Shown here in pieces: positions 18,725-26,574 of a stretch of DNA of 64,000 nucleotides. Within the stretch, counting starts at the first letter, position 1; each line of letters begins with the position of its first letter. Source of the stretch: Pseudaeromonas paramecii (GTDB lineage Bacteria > Pseudomonadota > Gammaproteobacteria > Enterobacterales > Aeromonadaceae); the NCBI RefSeq assembly GCF_039540575.1, contig NZ_BAABFC010000006.1:62001-126000 (forward strand). The letters are read 5' to 3'. Under the pieces are notes generated by a model. That model was given only the letters and a program-made list of their open reading frames with translations. It was not told where the DNA came from and made no database searches. Both the position numbers and the translations under genes were made by a program.

Positions 18725-18808
18725 GGGAATATCCTATCGGGAAAAGAATGGGCGGCAGTATAGCATGCGCTCGATCACAACTCTGCCCCTGCGTGGGGGC
18801 AGAGCGTA

Positions 18809-20209
18809 TCAGAGCGGACGGGGTTGGGTGAGCCGCAGGCTGCTCACCAGGGCCGCCAGGCTGGCAAAGCCGCCGGCGGTGATGAGGCAGGCGTGGGTGC
18901 CACCGGATGGCAGCAGGTTGAACACCAGGGCCACCAGGGCTGCTCCTGTGGTTTGCCCCACCAGGCGGGCGGTGCCCAGCATGCCGCTGGCGCCGCCGCT
19001 GCGATGGCGCGGTGCGGCGCTGATGATGGTGTGGTTGTTGGGCGACTGAAACAGGCCAAAGCCCGCACCGCTGATGAACATACACAGGCAGATGGCCAGA
19101 TAACTGGGTTGGGCGGGCAGGGCGGCCAGACCGAACAGCCCGATGGCAAAGACGCCTAGGCCGATGGCCCCCAAGAGACCGGCATGGAAGCGCTCGATGA
19201 GCCGGCCGGCGATGGGCGCCAGCAACATGGTGGCGATGGGCCAGGGGGTCAGCAGCAGGCCGGTGTCGATCTCACTCAGCCCCATGTTGCGCTGCAGGTA
19301 GAAAGGCACGGACACCATGGCCAGCATCTGGGCGCAAAACGAGGCGATGGAGGTGGCGATGGACAAGGCGAAGACCGGGATGCGCAGCAGATCCACCGGC
19401 AGCAGCGGGAAGGGCCGGCTGAGCTGACGCCGCACGAAGACGAGGCCCACCAGCAGGGTGGCCAGCAACTCCAGGAGGGTCAGCCAGAGGGGCTGATGAT
19501 GGGCCAGGCCGTTAAGACCGATAAAGAAGAGGCCGAAGGTGAGGGCATTGAGCAGGCCGCTGAGCTTGTCGAATTTATGATTCTCGGCGCCACAGTTACC
19601 GGGCAGGTACTTCAGGCCCAGCACGAAGGCCAGGATGCCGATGGGCACATTGATGGCAAACAGCCACTGCCAGGAGGCCACCGCCAGTATGCCGGCAGCC
19701 ACCGTGGGGCCGGCTGCTGCCGCCACCGACACCACCAGGGCATTGAGCCCCATGCCCCGTCCTAAGCGGCGCTTGGGATAGATGAGGCGCACCAGGGCTG
19801 TGTTGACGCTCATCAGGGCAGCGGCCCCCAGGCCTTGCAGCACCCGCGCCAGGGTCAAGCCTATTAGGCTATCGGACAGGGCGCAGTTGATGGACATCAG
19901 GGTGAACAGCACCAGCCCGCCCAGATAGACCTTGCGATAGCCGATGATGTCCCCCAAGGAGGAGAGGGAGAGCAGCGTCATGGTGATGACCAGCTGGTAG
20001 GCGCTGACGATCCAGATGGAGGCGGCGGCGCTGGTATGCAGCTCGTCAGCGAGGGTGGGCAGGGCCACGTTGACTATGCTGGCATCCAGCACCGCCAGCA
20101 TGATCCCCAGGGCTATGGTGACGATGGCGCCGATGCGCTGTGGCATGGGCACGCCATCGGCGGCGAGCCCCCCAAGGGGGCCGGGTTGCGGCGAGGCGGA
20201 GTGCGACAC
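18809..20209 (-). CDS. MFS multidrug-type transporter, DHA2 (14-helix) family
   Basis: This 466-residue inner-membrane major facilitator has about 14 predicted helices. It carries the DHA2 signature LDASIVNVALPTLA in helix 1 and GDIIGYRKVYLGG as motif A between helices 2 and 3. Relatives include SmvA and EmrB-type drug:proton antiporters. The substrate is unknown. The start is a GTG with only a weak ribosome site; an ATG 21 codons later is possible. An inverted repeat (CTCTGCCCC / GGGGCAGAG at 18781-18803) lies after the stop but lacks a T run. yhbP lies 50 bases upstream on the same strand. Confidence 0.85.
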   Translation of the reverse strand: MSHSASPQPGPLGGLAADGVPMPQRIGAIVTIALGIMLAVLDASIVNVALPTLADELHTSAAASIWIVSAYQLVITMTLLSLSSLGDIIGYRKVYLGGLVLFTLMSINCALSDSLIGLTLARVLQGLGAAALMSVNTALVRLIYPKRRLGRGMGLNALVVSVAAAAGPTVAAGILAVASWQWLFAINVPIGILAFVLGLKYLPGNCGAENHKFDKLSGLLNALTFGLFFIGLNGLAHHQPLWLTLLELLATLLVGLVFVRRQLSRPFPLLPVDLLRIPVFALSIATSIASFCAQMLAMVSVPFYLQRNMGLSEIDTGLLLTPWPIATMLLAPIAGRLIERFHAGLLGAIGLGVFAIGLFGLAALPAQPSYLAICLCMFISGAGFGLFQSPNNHTIISAAPRHRSGGASGMLGTARLVGQTTGAALVALVFNLLPSGGTHACLITAGGFASLAALVSSLRLTQPRPL

Positions 20210-20259
20210 AAGAAGATCCGAATTCGGGGGCTGGGCTGCCCGCAGGCCATGGCCTCACA

Positions 20260-20736
20260 CTACTGGCTTTTGCCAGCGTCATCAACCACTTGAGGTAGCA
20301 TCTCTCCGGCATCCCTGTGCCAATGGGTCTTCTGGCCAAACACCCAGCGGTTGCTGGTGTGTTTGAGGCTGTGCAGGCTCAGGCTCCAGATCGGGTGCCG
20401 TCCCAGCCGGGCCAGGGGATGGCGCCGGCAATACAGTGCCAGGGCGGCCTTGGCGTCGCCATCACTCAAGAGCGTGGCCTGGGCGGTGAACTGCACCCCG
20501 GCGATCTCGGTGAGCGTCTCGGGCTGGCCGCTGATGGTCCCTGCCACCCTGGGGCTTGCCAGCATGGCGGCGCCATGGCGGGTGTTGAGGCTGCTCAGCA
20601 GCAGCAAGCGCCCTTTGGTCAGATCAGCGGCGTAGAAACAGCTGGCGGCCCACAGGCCGTCTTTATCCTGGGTGGCCAGGCTCAGCACATGGTGCTGCAA
20701 CAAAAACTCGGCAATCGGCTCAGGGATAGGGAACAT
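20260..20736 (-). CDS. yhbP: YhbP-type pyridoxamine-phosphate-oxidase-fold protein (UPF0306)
   Basis: This 158-residue small split-barrel flavin-type protein resembles E. coli YhbP along its length: QHHVLSLATQDKDGLWAASCFY near the N-terminus, the segment around TRH and GTISGQP in the middle, and an R-HP-AR segment. The biochemical function of YhbP is not established. The ATG at 20736 is preferred because it matches the family start; an upstream in-frame start at 20787 adds 17 low-complexity residues. It sits between a DHA2 exporter and the yccA stub, not next to its usual neighbours. Confidence 0.85.
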   Translation of the reverse strand: MFPIPEPIAEFLLQHHVLSLATQDKDGLWAASCFYAADLTKGRLLLLSSLNTRHGAAMLASPRVAGTISGQPETLTEIAGVQFTAQATLLSDGDAKAALALYCRRHPLARLGRHPIWSLSLHSLKHTSNRWVFGQKTHWHRDAGEMLPQVVDDAGKSQ

Positions 20737-20790
20737 GATGCTGCCAAATAAAAGGGCCGGCGAACCGACCCTGGGTGACGGGCTCAAAGA

Positions 20791-20811
20791 TGCCGCCTGC
20801 TACAGGCGGCA
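20791..20811 (-). terminator. Hairpin downstream of the yccA stub
   Basis: The 9-bp stem TGCCGCCTG / CAGGCGGCA with a three-base loop is followed on the minus strand by TCTTT. It lies 12 bases after the stop of the truncated yccA and looks like that gene's original terminator. Confidence 0.6.
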
Positions 20812-20823
20812 CTCCATGGGCGC

Positions 20824-20916
20824 TTAGTCGCGGCTCATGCCCAGCAAGCTGAGCAGGCTGACAAAGATGTTGTAGATGGAGACATACAGGCTGATGGTGG
20901 CGAAGATGTAGTAATG
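20824..20916 (-). pseudogene. yccA: 3' stub of yccA (Bax inhibitor-1/YccA family)
   Basis: The last 30 codons plus stop of a YccA-like membrane protein are preserved. They read ATISLYVSIYNIFVSLLSLL followed by GMSRD, matching the C-terminal helix of E. coli YccA (modulator of FtsH protease). Upstream in the same frame the resemblance stops abruptly and a stop codon occurs eight codons before. There is no room for the rest of the roughly 220-residue gene because tRNA-Ser starts 137 bases away. In E. coli yccA lies next to serT, so this is probably the remains of the ancestral neighbour after a deletion. No start codon or ribosome site supports expression. Confidence 0.75.
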
Positions 20917-21012
20917 TGGCGATGAAGTGATGGGATTTCAACCGCCAAGGCGCAGATCCGTCGGCATTTGTCTAAAGCGTAGGCAAACTGTCGGTCTAAA
21001 CCGGCGGGGCTA

Positions 21013-21041
21013 TTTACAAGCGTCCACGGGCTTTGTAGTAT
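21013..21041 (+). promoter_or_regulatory. Sigma-70 promoter of serT
   Basis: TTTACA (21013-21018) is separated by 17 bases from TAGTAT (21036-21041). A GC-rich discriminator (GCGCCCC) follows, typical of stringently controlled stable-RNA promoters. The tRNA begins 12 bases after the -10. Confidence 0.8.
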
Positions 21042-21053
21042 GCGCCCCAAGCC

Positions 21054-21141
21054 GGAGGGGTGGCAGAGCGGCTTAATGCAACGGTCTTGAAAACCGTCGA
21101 TGGGCGACCATCCGTGGGTTCAAATCCCACCCCCTCCGCCA
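21054..21141 (+). tRNA. serT: tRNA-Ser (anticodon UGA)
   Basis: The 88-base class II tRNA has acceptor stem GGAGGGG / CCCCTCC, discriminator G, an encoded CCA end and a long variable arm (about 21096-21112), as expected for serine. Anticodon TGA lies at 21088-21090 in the loop CTTGAAA and reads UCA. It has its own promoter and terminator. Confidence 0.97.
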
Positions 21142-21147
21142 GATTTC

Positions 21148-21175
21148 AAGAGCGAGCCTTAGGGCTCGCTCTTTT
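21148..21175 (+). terminator. Terminator of serT
   Basis: The stem AAGAGCGAGCC / GGCTCGCTCTT with a four-base loop runs into TTTT. Confidence 0.9.
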
Positions 21176-21211
21176 GCTATGGGCGCCGCACAGTCACAGA
21201 GGGAGCACAGG

Positions 21212-21868
21212 ATGATGGACTCGGCCTTCAGCGTTTGTTTTACCCATCCGGACTTCCTGGTGCTGAACAAGGCGCCCGGCATTGGCATCCACGATGAAGA
21301 GGGCGAGCCGGGCCTCATCAACCTGGCCCGACAACAGCTGGGGCTGGAACTCTATCCCGTGCACCGGCTGGACAAGGTCACCTCTGGCCTGTTGCTGGTG
21401 GCGCGACACAAGGCGGCGAACCAGGCCCTGAGCCAGGCCTTCGCCCAGCGGCTGGTGAAGAAGCAGTACTTGGCCATCAGCGATCATAAGCCGAAGAAGA
21501 AGCAGGGTCTCATTCAGGGCGATATGGCCAAGGGGCGGCGCGGCGCCTGGCTGCTGACCCGCACGCTGGAGAACCCGGCCATCACCCGCTTCACCTCCTT
21601 AAGCCTGGGGACGGGGCGGCGGCTGTTTTTCTTGAACCCGCTGACCGGCAAGACTCACCAGCTGCGGGTGGCCATGAAGAGCCTGGGGGCCCCCATCCTG
21701 GGGGATGCCCTCTATGGTGGCAGTCCGGCCGACAGGGTCTACCTGCATGCCTGGCGCATTAGTTTTCCCTATGCCGGCCAGGATTGGCAGTTCGAGGTGG
21801 CCCCCGGCCCTGGCGAGGGGTTTGCGCAGCTGCCGGCCGACTGGATCCTGGCTGCGCCGGCCGGCTAG
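21212..21868 (+). CDS. RluA-family pseudouridine synthase (TIGR01621 type)
   Basis: The 218-residue enzyme has the RluA-family catalytic motif HRLDKVTSG with the nucleophilic aspartate D54, then the GKTHQLRVAM segment and an LYGG box. It would isomerise uridine in rRNA or tRNA; the target base is not predictable. It lacks an N-terminal S4 RNA-binding domain, and its compact size resembles the small RluA-like subgroup described as TIGR01621. Tandem ATG codons at 21212 and 21215 follow GGGAG; the first is taken. The reading frame extends further upstream, but that part is not conserved. Confidence 0.88.
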   Translation: MMDSAFSVCFTHPDFLVLNKAPGIGIHDEEGEPGLINLARQQLGLELYPVHRLDKVTSGLLLVARHKAANQALSQAFAQRLVKKQYLAISDHKPKKKQGLIQGDMAKGRRGAWLLTRTLENPAITRFTSLSLGTGRRLFFLNPLTGKTHQLRVAMKSLGAPILGDALYGGSPADRVYLHAWRISFPYAGQDWQFEVAPGPGEGFAQLPADWILAAPAG

Positions 21869-22102
21869 CGGCCCCGACCATGCGCGCCTTGTTCCCGGAG
21901 ATAAGCTGCTGCTCCAGCGGCGTATTTGTCATTTTCACGCCACCGTTGCCATCACTTGCCGGTGGCTGGCCTGATTTCCTGCTGATAAAGCGGGTGTCTT
22001 TAGTTTGTGTCAGTTTTATTTCCGCCCTGCTGCTGAATATTTGACCGGTAACGTCGCCGAATGCCCTATTTCATCACCCTGGTTAGCTTGGGATCGGTGT
22101 GG
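21869..22102. other. Intergenic region upstream of the aap regulatory sites
   Basis: No gene or terminator is convincing here. A GCCACC / GGTGGC inverted repeat with a 16-base centre (about 21940-21967) is present but unassigned. Confidence 0.3.
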
Positions 22103-22119
22103 GGCGCCAATCTGGTGCA
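22103..22119 (+). promoter_or_regulatory. NtrC-like binding site upstream of aapJQMP
   Basis: GGCGCC - AATCT - GGTGCA fits the NtrC dyad (TGCACC-N5-GGTGCA) with a perfect right half and two mismatches in the left half. It is centred about 83 bases upstream of the start expected from the sigma-54 promoter, a usual place for an enhancer-binding protein. Confidence 0.6.
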
Positions 22120-22167
22120 ATCTCGTCTTGTTCTGCCGGTTTTCCCCCGGTTAACTGCCTAAAAAGT

Positions 22168-22182
22168 TGGCCCACTATTTGC
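22168..22182 (+). promoter_or_regulatory. Sigma-54 (-24/-12) promoter of aapJQMP
   Basis: TGGCCCACTATTTGC keeps the invariant GG (22169-22170) and GC (22181-22182) exactly 10 bases apart and matches the consensus TGGCACGNNNNTTGC at all but two specified positions. Transcription would start near 22194, about 106 bases before aapJ. Confidence 0.65.
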
Positions 22183-22299
22183 CACAGACAGGTCAAGCCT
22201 GGTGGAAGTCTCGCTAATCCCGACTTCTTGATGGCCTGCCACTAACGACGCCTTACCGGGTGTCTTGGGTTACAACTCATTAATTGCAGGGAAGAATCT

Positions 22300-23331
22300 A
22301 TGGTGAATAAGCAAACTCTCGCGGCACTGGCTGTTGCAGCCGGCCTGCTGTCTATGGCCTCCGGCGCACAAGCTGCCTCCGGCGATACTCTGGCTCAGGT
22401 GATCAAGCGCGGCGAGCTGCAGTGCGGTGTCAGTGATGGTCTGCCGGGTTTCTCCAATCCCAACGCCAAGGGTGCCTGGGAAGGGATGGACGTGGACATG
22501 TGCCGCGGCGTGGCCGCAGCCGTGTTTGGTGATGCCACCAAGGTGAAATACATCCCGTTGAACGCCAAGGAGCGCTTCACCGCGCTGCAGTCCGGCGAAG
22601 TGGACATGCTCGCCCGCAACACCACCTGGACCATGAGCCGCGATGCCACCCTGGGCCTGACCTTCACCTCCACCAACTACTATGACGGTCAAGGCTTCCT
22701 GGTGAAGAAGGGGCTGGGGGTGAAGAGTGCCAAGGAGCTGGATGGCGCCGCCGTCTGTATCCAGGCTGGTACCACCACCGAGCTGAACCTGGCAGATTAC
22801 TTCCGCGTGCTGGGCATGAAGTACACTCCCGTGGTGTTCGATACCTCTGACCAGACCGTCAAGGGTTTCGAGTCCGGTCGTTGTGACGTGCTGACTTCCG
22901 ATCAATCCCAGCTGTATGCCCTGCGCATCAAGTTGTCGCAACCGGACGAAGCCCTGGTGCTGCCGGAAGTCATCTCCAAGGAGCCGCTGGGCCCGGTGGT
23001 GCGTCAGGGGGATGATCAGTGGGAGACCCTGGTGAAGTGGACTCTGTTTGCCATGGTCAACGCTGAAGAGCTGGGTGTGACCAGCAAGAACGTGGACGAG
23101 ATGAAAAAGTCCAACAACGCCGACGTGCGTCGTCTGCTGGGTCTGGAAGAACCCACCGGCAGCGTGCTGGGTGTGAAGGCGGACTGGGGCTACCAGATCG
23201 TCAAGCAGGTGGGCAACTATGGCGAAGTGTTCGAGCGCAACGTCGGTGCCGGCTCACCGCTGAAGATCGCCCGCGGCATCAATGCCCTGTGGAATCAGGG
23301 TGGCTTCATGTACGCACCGCCCATTCGCTAA
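22300..23331 (+). CDS. aapJ: General L-amino-acid-binding periplasmic protein AapJ
   Basis: The 343-residue family 3 solute-binding protein has a cleavable signal peptide (residues 1-25, ending AQA). The mature part carries GELQCGVSDGLPGFS and CVQAGTTTE-like blocks typical of AapJ/BztA rather than short single-substrate binders. It captures a broad range of L-amino acids, with glutamate, aspartate and glutamine as known ligands of relatives. The ATG follows GCAGGGAAG. It leads the aapJQMP operon, and a strong intercistronic hairpin after it probably protects or over-supplies its mRNA. Confidence 0.93.
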   Translation: MVNKQTLAALAVAAGLLSMASGAQAASGDTLAQVIKRGELQCGVSDGLPGFSNPNAKGAWEGMDVDMCRGVAAAVFGDATKVKYIPLNAKERFTALQSGEVDMLARNTTWTMSRDATLGLTFTSTNYYDGQGFLVKKGLGVKSAKELDGAAVCIQAGTTTELNLADYFRVLGMKYTPVVFDTSDQTVKGFESGRCDVLTSDQSQLYALRIKLSQPDEALVLPEVISKEPLGPVVRQGDDQWETLVKWTLFAMVNAEELGVTSKNVDEMKKSNNADVRRLLGLEEPTGSVLGVKADWGYQIVKQVGNYGEVFERNVGAGSPLKIARGINALWNQGGFMYAPPIR

Positions 23332-23355
23332 GCAGGTCGTTCGTTAAGTACTATG

Positions 23356-23377
23356 GAGGCCGGCCCTGGCCGGCCTC
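23356..23377 (+). other. Intercistronic stem-loop between aapJ and aapQ
   Basis: The near-perfect 10-bp inverted repeat GAGGCCGGCC - CT - GGCCGGCCTC lies 24 bases after aapJ and 35 bases before aapQ. There is no T run, so it looks like an mRNA-stabilising or partial-attenuation element rather than a full terminator. Confidence 0.75.
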
Positions 23378-23412
23378 AGTTCAACCTGTCTTTGCAACTG
23401 CAGGAAACCAAG

Positions 23413-24612
23413 ATGGCAATAGAACTGACGCCAGGCCTCATCAGCAGGCTGCCGCACCGTGAGCGCTGGTTTTACAACAGTCGGGTGCGCTCCATCCTGT
23501 TCCAGGTGCTGGCCATCGCCGCCGTGGTGGGCTTCATCTACTACTTTTTGAGCAACGCCTTTCACAACATGGAAACCCGTGGCATCTCCACCGGCTTTCA
23601 CTTTCTCGACAACAAGGCGGGGTTTGGCATCATTCAGAGCCTGATCCCCTACGACGAAACCTATACCTATGGCCGCACCTTTCTGGTGGGGCTGCTCAAC
23701 ACCCTGCTGGTCTCGGTACTGGGCATAGTGTTGGCCACCGCCCTGGGCTTTGTGCTGGGGGTGGCGCGGCTGTCACGCAACTGGCTGGTCAGCCGGGTGG
23801 CTGCCGTGTACGTGGAGCTGTTCCGTAACATTCCGCTGCTGCTGCAGATCTTCTTCTGGTACTTCGCTGTGCTGCGCACCCTGCCGACGCCTCGGCAGAG
23901 CATCAGCCTGGGGGAGGCAGTCTTCCTCAATATCCGCGGTCTTTACATTCCGGCGCCGGTACCCGAGGTCGGCTTTGGCTGGCTGGGCGTTAGCCTGGCG
24001 CTCGCCATCGGCCTGGCCATCGCCGTGTCCGTCTGGGCACGCCGGCGGCAGCGTTTGACCGGCCAGACCTTCCCCTCCTTCTGGGTGGGCTTGGCGATCA
24101 TCGTCGTACTGCCTCTGCTGCACTTCTATGCGCTTGGCGCCCCGCTGCAGTGGGACTTGCCGACCCTCAAGGGCTTCAACTTCAAGGGTGGTATCACGAT
24201 TATCCCCGAGCTGGCAGCCCTGCTGGTGGCGTTGTCCATCTACACCGCGGCCTTTATCGCCGAGATTGTCCGCTCTGGCATCCTGGCGGTGAGCAAGGGG
24301 CAGCATGAGGCGGCCGAATCCCTGGGGTTGAGCCATGGCCAGACCCTGCGGCTCGTGATCGTGCCTCAGGCGCTGCGGGTGATCATACCGCCGCTGACCA
24401 GCCAATTTTTGAACCTGACCAAGAACTCCTCCCTGGCTACCGCCATCGGTTATCCGGATCTGGTGTCCGTCTTCATGGGGACCACCCTGAACCAGACTGG
24501 CCAGGCGGTGGAAGTCATCGCCATGACCATGGCGGTCTATCTGCTCATCAGCCTAGTGATCTCCTATCTGATGAATGTATACAACGCCAAGAAGGCACTG
24601 GTGGAGCGTTAA
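23413..24612 (+). CDS. aapQ: General L-amino-acid ABC transporter permease AapQ
   Basis: The 399-residue permease shows the AapQ/BztB architecture: an N-terminal helix, a BPD_transp_1 core split by a long insert (about residues 195-270), and the EAA loop (AAESLGLSHGQTL). It is larger than ordinary His/Glu permeases, as expected for the Aap group. The ATG at 23413 is served by AGGA at 23402-23405; the open frame begins 20 codons earlier inside the intercistronic hairpin and is rejected. With AapM it forms the membrane channel. The aapM ATG lies one base after its stop. Confidence 0.93.
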   Translation: MAIELTPGLISRLPHRERWFYNSRVRSILFQVLAIAAVVGFIYYFLSNAFHNMETRGISTGFHFLDNKAGFGIIQSLIPYDETYTYGRTFLVGLLNTLLVSVLGIVLATALGFVLGVARLSRNWLVSRVAAVYVELFRNIPLLLQIFFWYFAVLRTLPTPRQSISLGEAVFLNIRGLYIPAPVPEVGFGWLGVSLALAIGLAIAVSVWARRRQRLTGQTFPSFWVGLAIIVVLPLLHFYALGAPLQWDLPTLKGFNFKGGITIIPELAALLVALSIYTAAFIAEIVRSGILAVSKGQHEAAESLGLSHGQTLRLVIVPQALRVIIPPLTSQFLNLTKNSSLATAIGYPDLVSVFMGTTLNQTGQAVEVIAMTMAVYLLISLVISYLMNVYNAKKALVER

Positions 24613-24613
24613 C

Positions 24614-25708
24614 ATGGCCGTATTCGACACTATTGATGCCAAGCCGGCCCCCGGTCGCCAAGGGGGGCTGGTGAGCTGGCTCAGACGTAATCTGTTTTCC
24701 AGTTGGACCAACGGCATTCTGACTCTGGTGTTGCTCTATCTGGTGGTGCCATCCTTGTGGCATCTGATCCAGTGGAGCCTTATTCAGGCCGACTGGGTGG
24801 GCAGCAGCCGCGAGGCTTGTGAGTCCGGTGGTGCCTGCTGGGTGTTTATCAACACCCGGTTTTCCCAGTTTATTTATGGCTTCTATCCCGAAGCCGAGCG
24901 CTGGCGGGTGGACATCGTCTTTGCCGTCAGTGCTCTGCTGGTGGCCGCCTTGCTCTATCCCAAGACACCGGCTAAGGGCTGGATCGCCCTGTTCTTCTTC
25001 GTGCCCTTCCCCTTGCTGGTGCTCTGGTTGCTGCACGGCGGCCTTGGCCTCACAGTGGTGGACACCCACTACTGGGGCGGCCTGATGCTGACCCTGCTGT
25101 TGGCTACCGTGGGCATCTGCGGCGCCTTGCCCCTCGGCATCTTGCTGGCGTTGGGGCGGCGATCCAAGATGCCGGTGATCCACAGCCTGTGCGTGGTATT
25201 TATCGAGTTCTGGCGGGCGGTGCCCCTCATCACTGTGCTGTTTATGGCCTCTGTGATGCTGCCGCTGTTCCTGTCCGCCGAGGTGGAGCTGGACAAGCTG
25301 CTGCGGGCGGTGATCGGCATAGTACTGTTTCAGTCCTCCTACATCGCCGAGGTGATCCGCGGTGGCATGCAGGCCATTCCCAAGGGGCAATATGAGGCGG
25401 GGGAGTCGCTGGCGCTGAGCTACTGGAAGTCCATGGCACTCATCATCCTGCCCCAGGCCCTCAAGATCACCATCCCCTCGCTGGTGAACACCTTCATCGA
25501 TCTGTTCAAGGACACCAGCCTGGTGACCATCATAGGGCTGTTTGATCTGCTGGCAGTAGGCAAGGCGGGGCTCGCCGATCCCAACTGGCTGGGTTATTCC
25601 GTCGAGGCCTATGTCTTTATCGGCCTGATTTACTGGATTTTCTGTTTTGGTATGTCCCGCTACTCCCTGTTCCTTGAACAGAAGCTGCATACCGGTCACA
25701 AGCATTAA
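24614..25708 (+). CDS. aapM: General L-amino-acid ABC transporter permease AapM
   Basis: This 364-residue second permease has an N-terminal helix followed by a periplasmic segment with two Cys residues (CESGGAC, about residues 70-76), several helices and a BPD_transp_1 core with EAA loop (AGESLALSYWKSM). The length and the split core are typical of AapM/BztC. It is essentially coupled to aapQ, with a one-base gap. aapP follows ten bases after its stop. Confidence 0.93.
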   Translation: MAVFDTIDAKPAPGRQGGLVSWLRRNLFSSWTNGILTLVLLYLVVPSLWHLIQWSLIQADWVGSSREACESGGACWVFINTRFSQFIYGFYPEAERWRVDIVFAVSALLVAALLYPKTPAKGWIALFFFVPFPLLVLWLLHGGLGLTVVDTHYWGGLMLTLLLATVGICGALPLGILLALGRRSKMPVIHSLCVVFIEFWRAVPLITVLFMASVMLPLFLSAEVELDKLLRAVIGIVLFQSSYIAEVIRGGMQAIPKGQYEAGESLALSYWKSMALIILPQALKITIPSLVNTFIDLFKDTSLVTIIGLFDLLAVGKAGLADPNWLGYSVEAYVFIGLIYWIFCFGMSRYSLFLEQKLHTGHKH

Positions 25709-25718
25709 GGATTACGCC

Positions 25719-26471
25719 ATGAACACGCAAAAAAATGACATCGTGGTCGAGCTCAAAGACGTCAACAAATGGTATGGCGAGTTCCATGTGCTCAAGGAGG
25801 TGAACCTGCAGGTGCGCCGCGGCGAGAAGATCGTCATCTGTGGGCCGTCCGGCTCCGGCAAGTCCACCATGATCCGCTGCATCAATCGGCTGGAGGAGCA
25901 TCAGGCCGGTGATATCAATGTGATGGGCACCAAGCTCACCGGCGATCTGCGCAACATAGAGCACGTGCGGCGGGATGTGGGCATGGTGTTCCAGCACTTC
26001 AATCTATTCCCGCACCTGACGGTGCTGGAGAACTGCTGCCTGGCGCCCATCTGGGTCAAGAAGACCCCCCGCAAGGAGGCTGAGGCCCTGGCCATGAAGT
26101 ACCTGGAACGGGTGCGCATTCCGGATCAGGCCCACAAGTACCCGGGGCAGCTCTCCGGTGGTCAGCAGCAGCGGGTGGCCATTGCCCGCAGTCTGTGCAT
26201 GAGTCCGCAGGTGATGCTGTTCGACGAGCCGACCTCGGCGCTGGATCCCGAGATGGTGCGTGAGGTGCTGGATGTCATGGTGGAGCTGGCCAATGAGGGG
26301 ATCACCATGTTGTGCGTGACCCACGAGATGGGTTTTGCCAAGCAGGTGGCCGATCGGGTGATCTTCATGGACCGCGGCCAGATTGTGGAGGAGAACACCC
26401 CGGAGGAGTTCTTCAACAACCCGCAGTCCGAGCGCAGCAAGCTGTTCTTGAGCCAAATCCTGCACCACTAA
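25719..26471 (+). CDS. aapP: General L-amino-acid ABC transporter ATPase AapP
   Basis: This 250-residue ABC ATPase of the polar amino-acid (GlnQ/HisP) group has Walker A GPSGSGKST, signature LSGGQQQRV and Walker B VMLFDEPTSALDPE with the H-loop in THEMGFA. It powers AapQM. The ATG at 25719 follows TAAGGA. The open frame extends 24 codons upstream into aapM but is not conserved there. It is the last gene of the operon. Confidence 0.95.
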   Translation: MNTQKNDIVVELKDVNKWYGEFHVLKEVNLQVRRGEKIVICGPSGSGKSTMIRCINRLEEHQAGDINVMGTKLTGDLRNIEHVRRDVGMVFQHFNLFPHLTVLENCCLAPIWVKKTPRKEAEALAMKYLERVRIPDQAHKYPGQLSGGQQQRVAIARSLCMSPQVMLFDEPTSALDPEMVREVLDVMVELANEGITMLCVTHEMGFAKQVADRVIFMDRGQIVEENTPEEFFNNPQSERSKLFLSQILHH

Positions 26472-26499
26472 CTACCTGTGGCAGGGACGTAAAAACAGT

Positions 26500-26523
26500 C
26501 AAGGCGAGGGAAACCTCGCCTTG
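26500..26523 (+). terminator. Terminator-like hairpin after aapP
   Basis: The stem CAAGGCGAGG / CCTCGCCTTG with a GAAA tetraloop follows 29 bases after the stop. The trailing T tract is poor. Confidence 0.65.
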
Positions 26524-26574
26524 TTGCTATCTGGCCAACTTAGCCAAGCCTGCCAGGCTGGAGAGGGCGGCCGT

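Noticed and set aside
18781..18803. Intrinsic terminator after the DHA2 exporter
   Set aside because: The inverted repeat is good, but there is no T run on the minus strand, so it was not called as a terminator.
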